A stretch of DNA of 64,000 nt, from positions 1 through 64,000 of the forward strand of contig JAKMXF010000022.1 of NCBI GenBank assembly GCA_024704765.1, in the 5' to 3' direction. The stretch comes from Oopsacas minuta. Its lineage: Eukaryota > Porifera > Hexactinellida > Lyssacinosida > Leucopsacidae. Positions within the stretch are counted from its first letter, which is position 1. Every line of letters starts with the position of its first letter. Shown here one piece after another: positions 63,362-64,000 of this stretch. The translations under genes and the position numbers were made by a program. The notes under the pieces are model-generated. The model made no database searches. It worked only from the letters and a program-made list of their open reading frames with translations, and was not told the origin of the DNA.

Positions 63362-64000
63362 GATTCTAGGTAAACCTTTCTTATTTACTTGATATAATGA
63401 TTTCTTTTTCCTTTGCTATTTATGCTGATAATTGTATTATACTTTTCGTATGTTTTTTTATACATTTTTATCCTAGAAGGCTAAAGCAAATTTTTGAAAC
63501 AAGACGGCTACGTAATCTGATAAGCTCAGGGTTCCCTTTAATGAATCCAGGGTATCCTTCCTGATAATTTAACAATTTGAGTGCTTCCATCAGGAATTTA
63601 TAAGACATATTTTACGAAATTTGTCCTAAGTATGCCTATAGATAAAATCCTCTGAACTATTGCCTGTATGGGCTGTACATTAGATACCTTCTATCAGTTA
63701 ATTGAAGGGAACACTGGACCAACCTGTGGTTGTGTTTAGTATGATAAGTTGGAATTTAGTATATTTAGTGTAATACGTATATTGAGGTAGGACAATTAAC
63801 GTAATGTATGTCAAACTGTACTCCGAATATTCATATAATGTCTGTAGTATTGTATATTTATACTTAATATTTTCAGTGTATGTATTCGAGAGTTTCAACC
63901 CTGCGTTATAACTTATAAGTTTTAATTAAGGTTAACGATAATCCCTTATTCCAGAATTAGATATTGAATAATGACAGCTACATCAATTCCTGCATTCAAT
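63362..64000. other. 3' flank, no gene seen
   Basis: AT-rich sequence after the coiled-coil/CAP-Gly gene. Short ORFs lack protein-like features. A gene starting at the extreme edge cannot be excluded. Confidence 0.4.

Overview
The window is an AT-rich, gene-dense animal nuclear genome. About 26 protein-coding genes lie in 64 kb, most with introns of only 50-100 bp, and several with none. Recognisable genes include animal or general eukaryotic ones (IFT121/WDR35, CD2BP2, ENY2, PMS2, CBS, GMPR, TRMT10C, TMEM41B, YTHDF, SSBP/LUFS, PTTG1IP-like, a DAPP1-like SH2-PH adaptor, PITP, purple acid phosphatase). Compactness, base composition and lineage-specific coiled-coil, NHL and CAP-Gly-like families suggest an early-branching animal, most likely a sponge (inference; no species marker is visible). 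Gene names rest on remembered family motifs, and splice sites were read by eye.

Layout. 1-5.3 kb: two tandem minus-strand genes that share a beta-rich domain and zinc-finger-like modules. 5.9-9.0 kb: CBS (with an apparent frame break) and a POLR2M/Gdown1-like gene. 9.3-11.7 kb: ZNF830, with an intact Tc1/mariner-type element (DD37E) in its intron. 12.5-23 kb: an unrecognised four-exon gene, a small mitochondrial-type membrane protein, a beta-propeller protein, ENY2, CD2BP2, an EGF-bearing receptor-like protein, a 29-bp minisatellite and a coiled-coil/NHL gene. 23.9-27.3 kb: SSBP, split into small exons. 27.3-30.2 kb: gene-poor DNA with a short MITE. 30.2-35.8 kb: an unrecognised three-exon gene, intronless PITP, a PTTG1IP-like pair, purple acid phosphatase and a small membrane protein. 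36.6-51.7 kb: a minimal coiled-coil gene, a PH-PH-coiled-coil gene, TRMT10C, GMPR, a PH-Costars-LIM gene, PMS2 and WDR35, all on the minus strand. 52-57 kb: several MITE-like elements, YTHDF, a fold-back element and the SH2-PH adaptor. 57.4-64 kb: a 150-nt hairpin, microsatellites, TMEM41B and a coiled-coil gene ending in a CAP-Gly-like domain.

The main novel signal is a roughly 120-residue helical module ending in a P-x-I-x-L-x-W ... I-x-x-x-C motif. It is the N-terminal part of four separate genes and is followed by different partners: zinc fingers plus a beta domain, NHL repeats, long coiled coil plus CAP-Gly-like, or nothing. The other notable items are the PH-Costars-LIM architecture, the paralogous beta-domain pair, the intact DD37E transposon, frame breaks in CBS and in the first gene, and the long hairpin.
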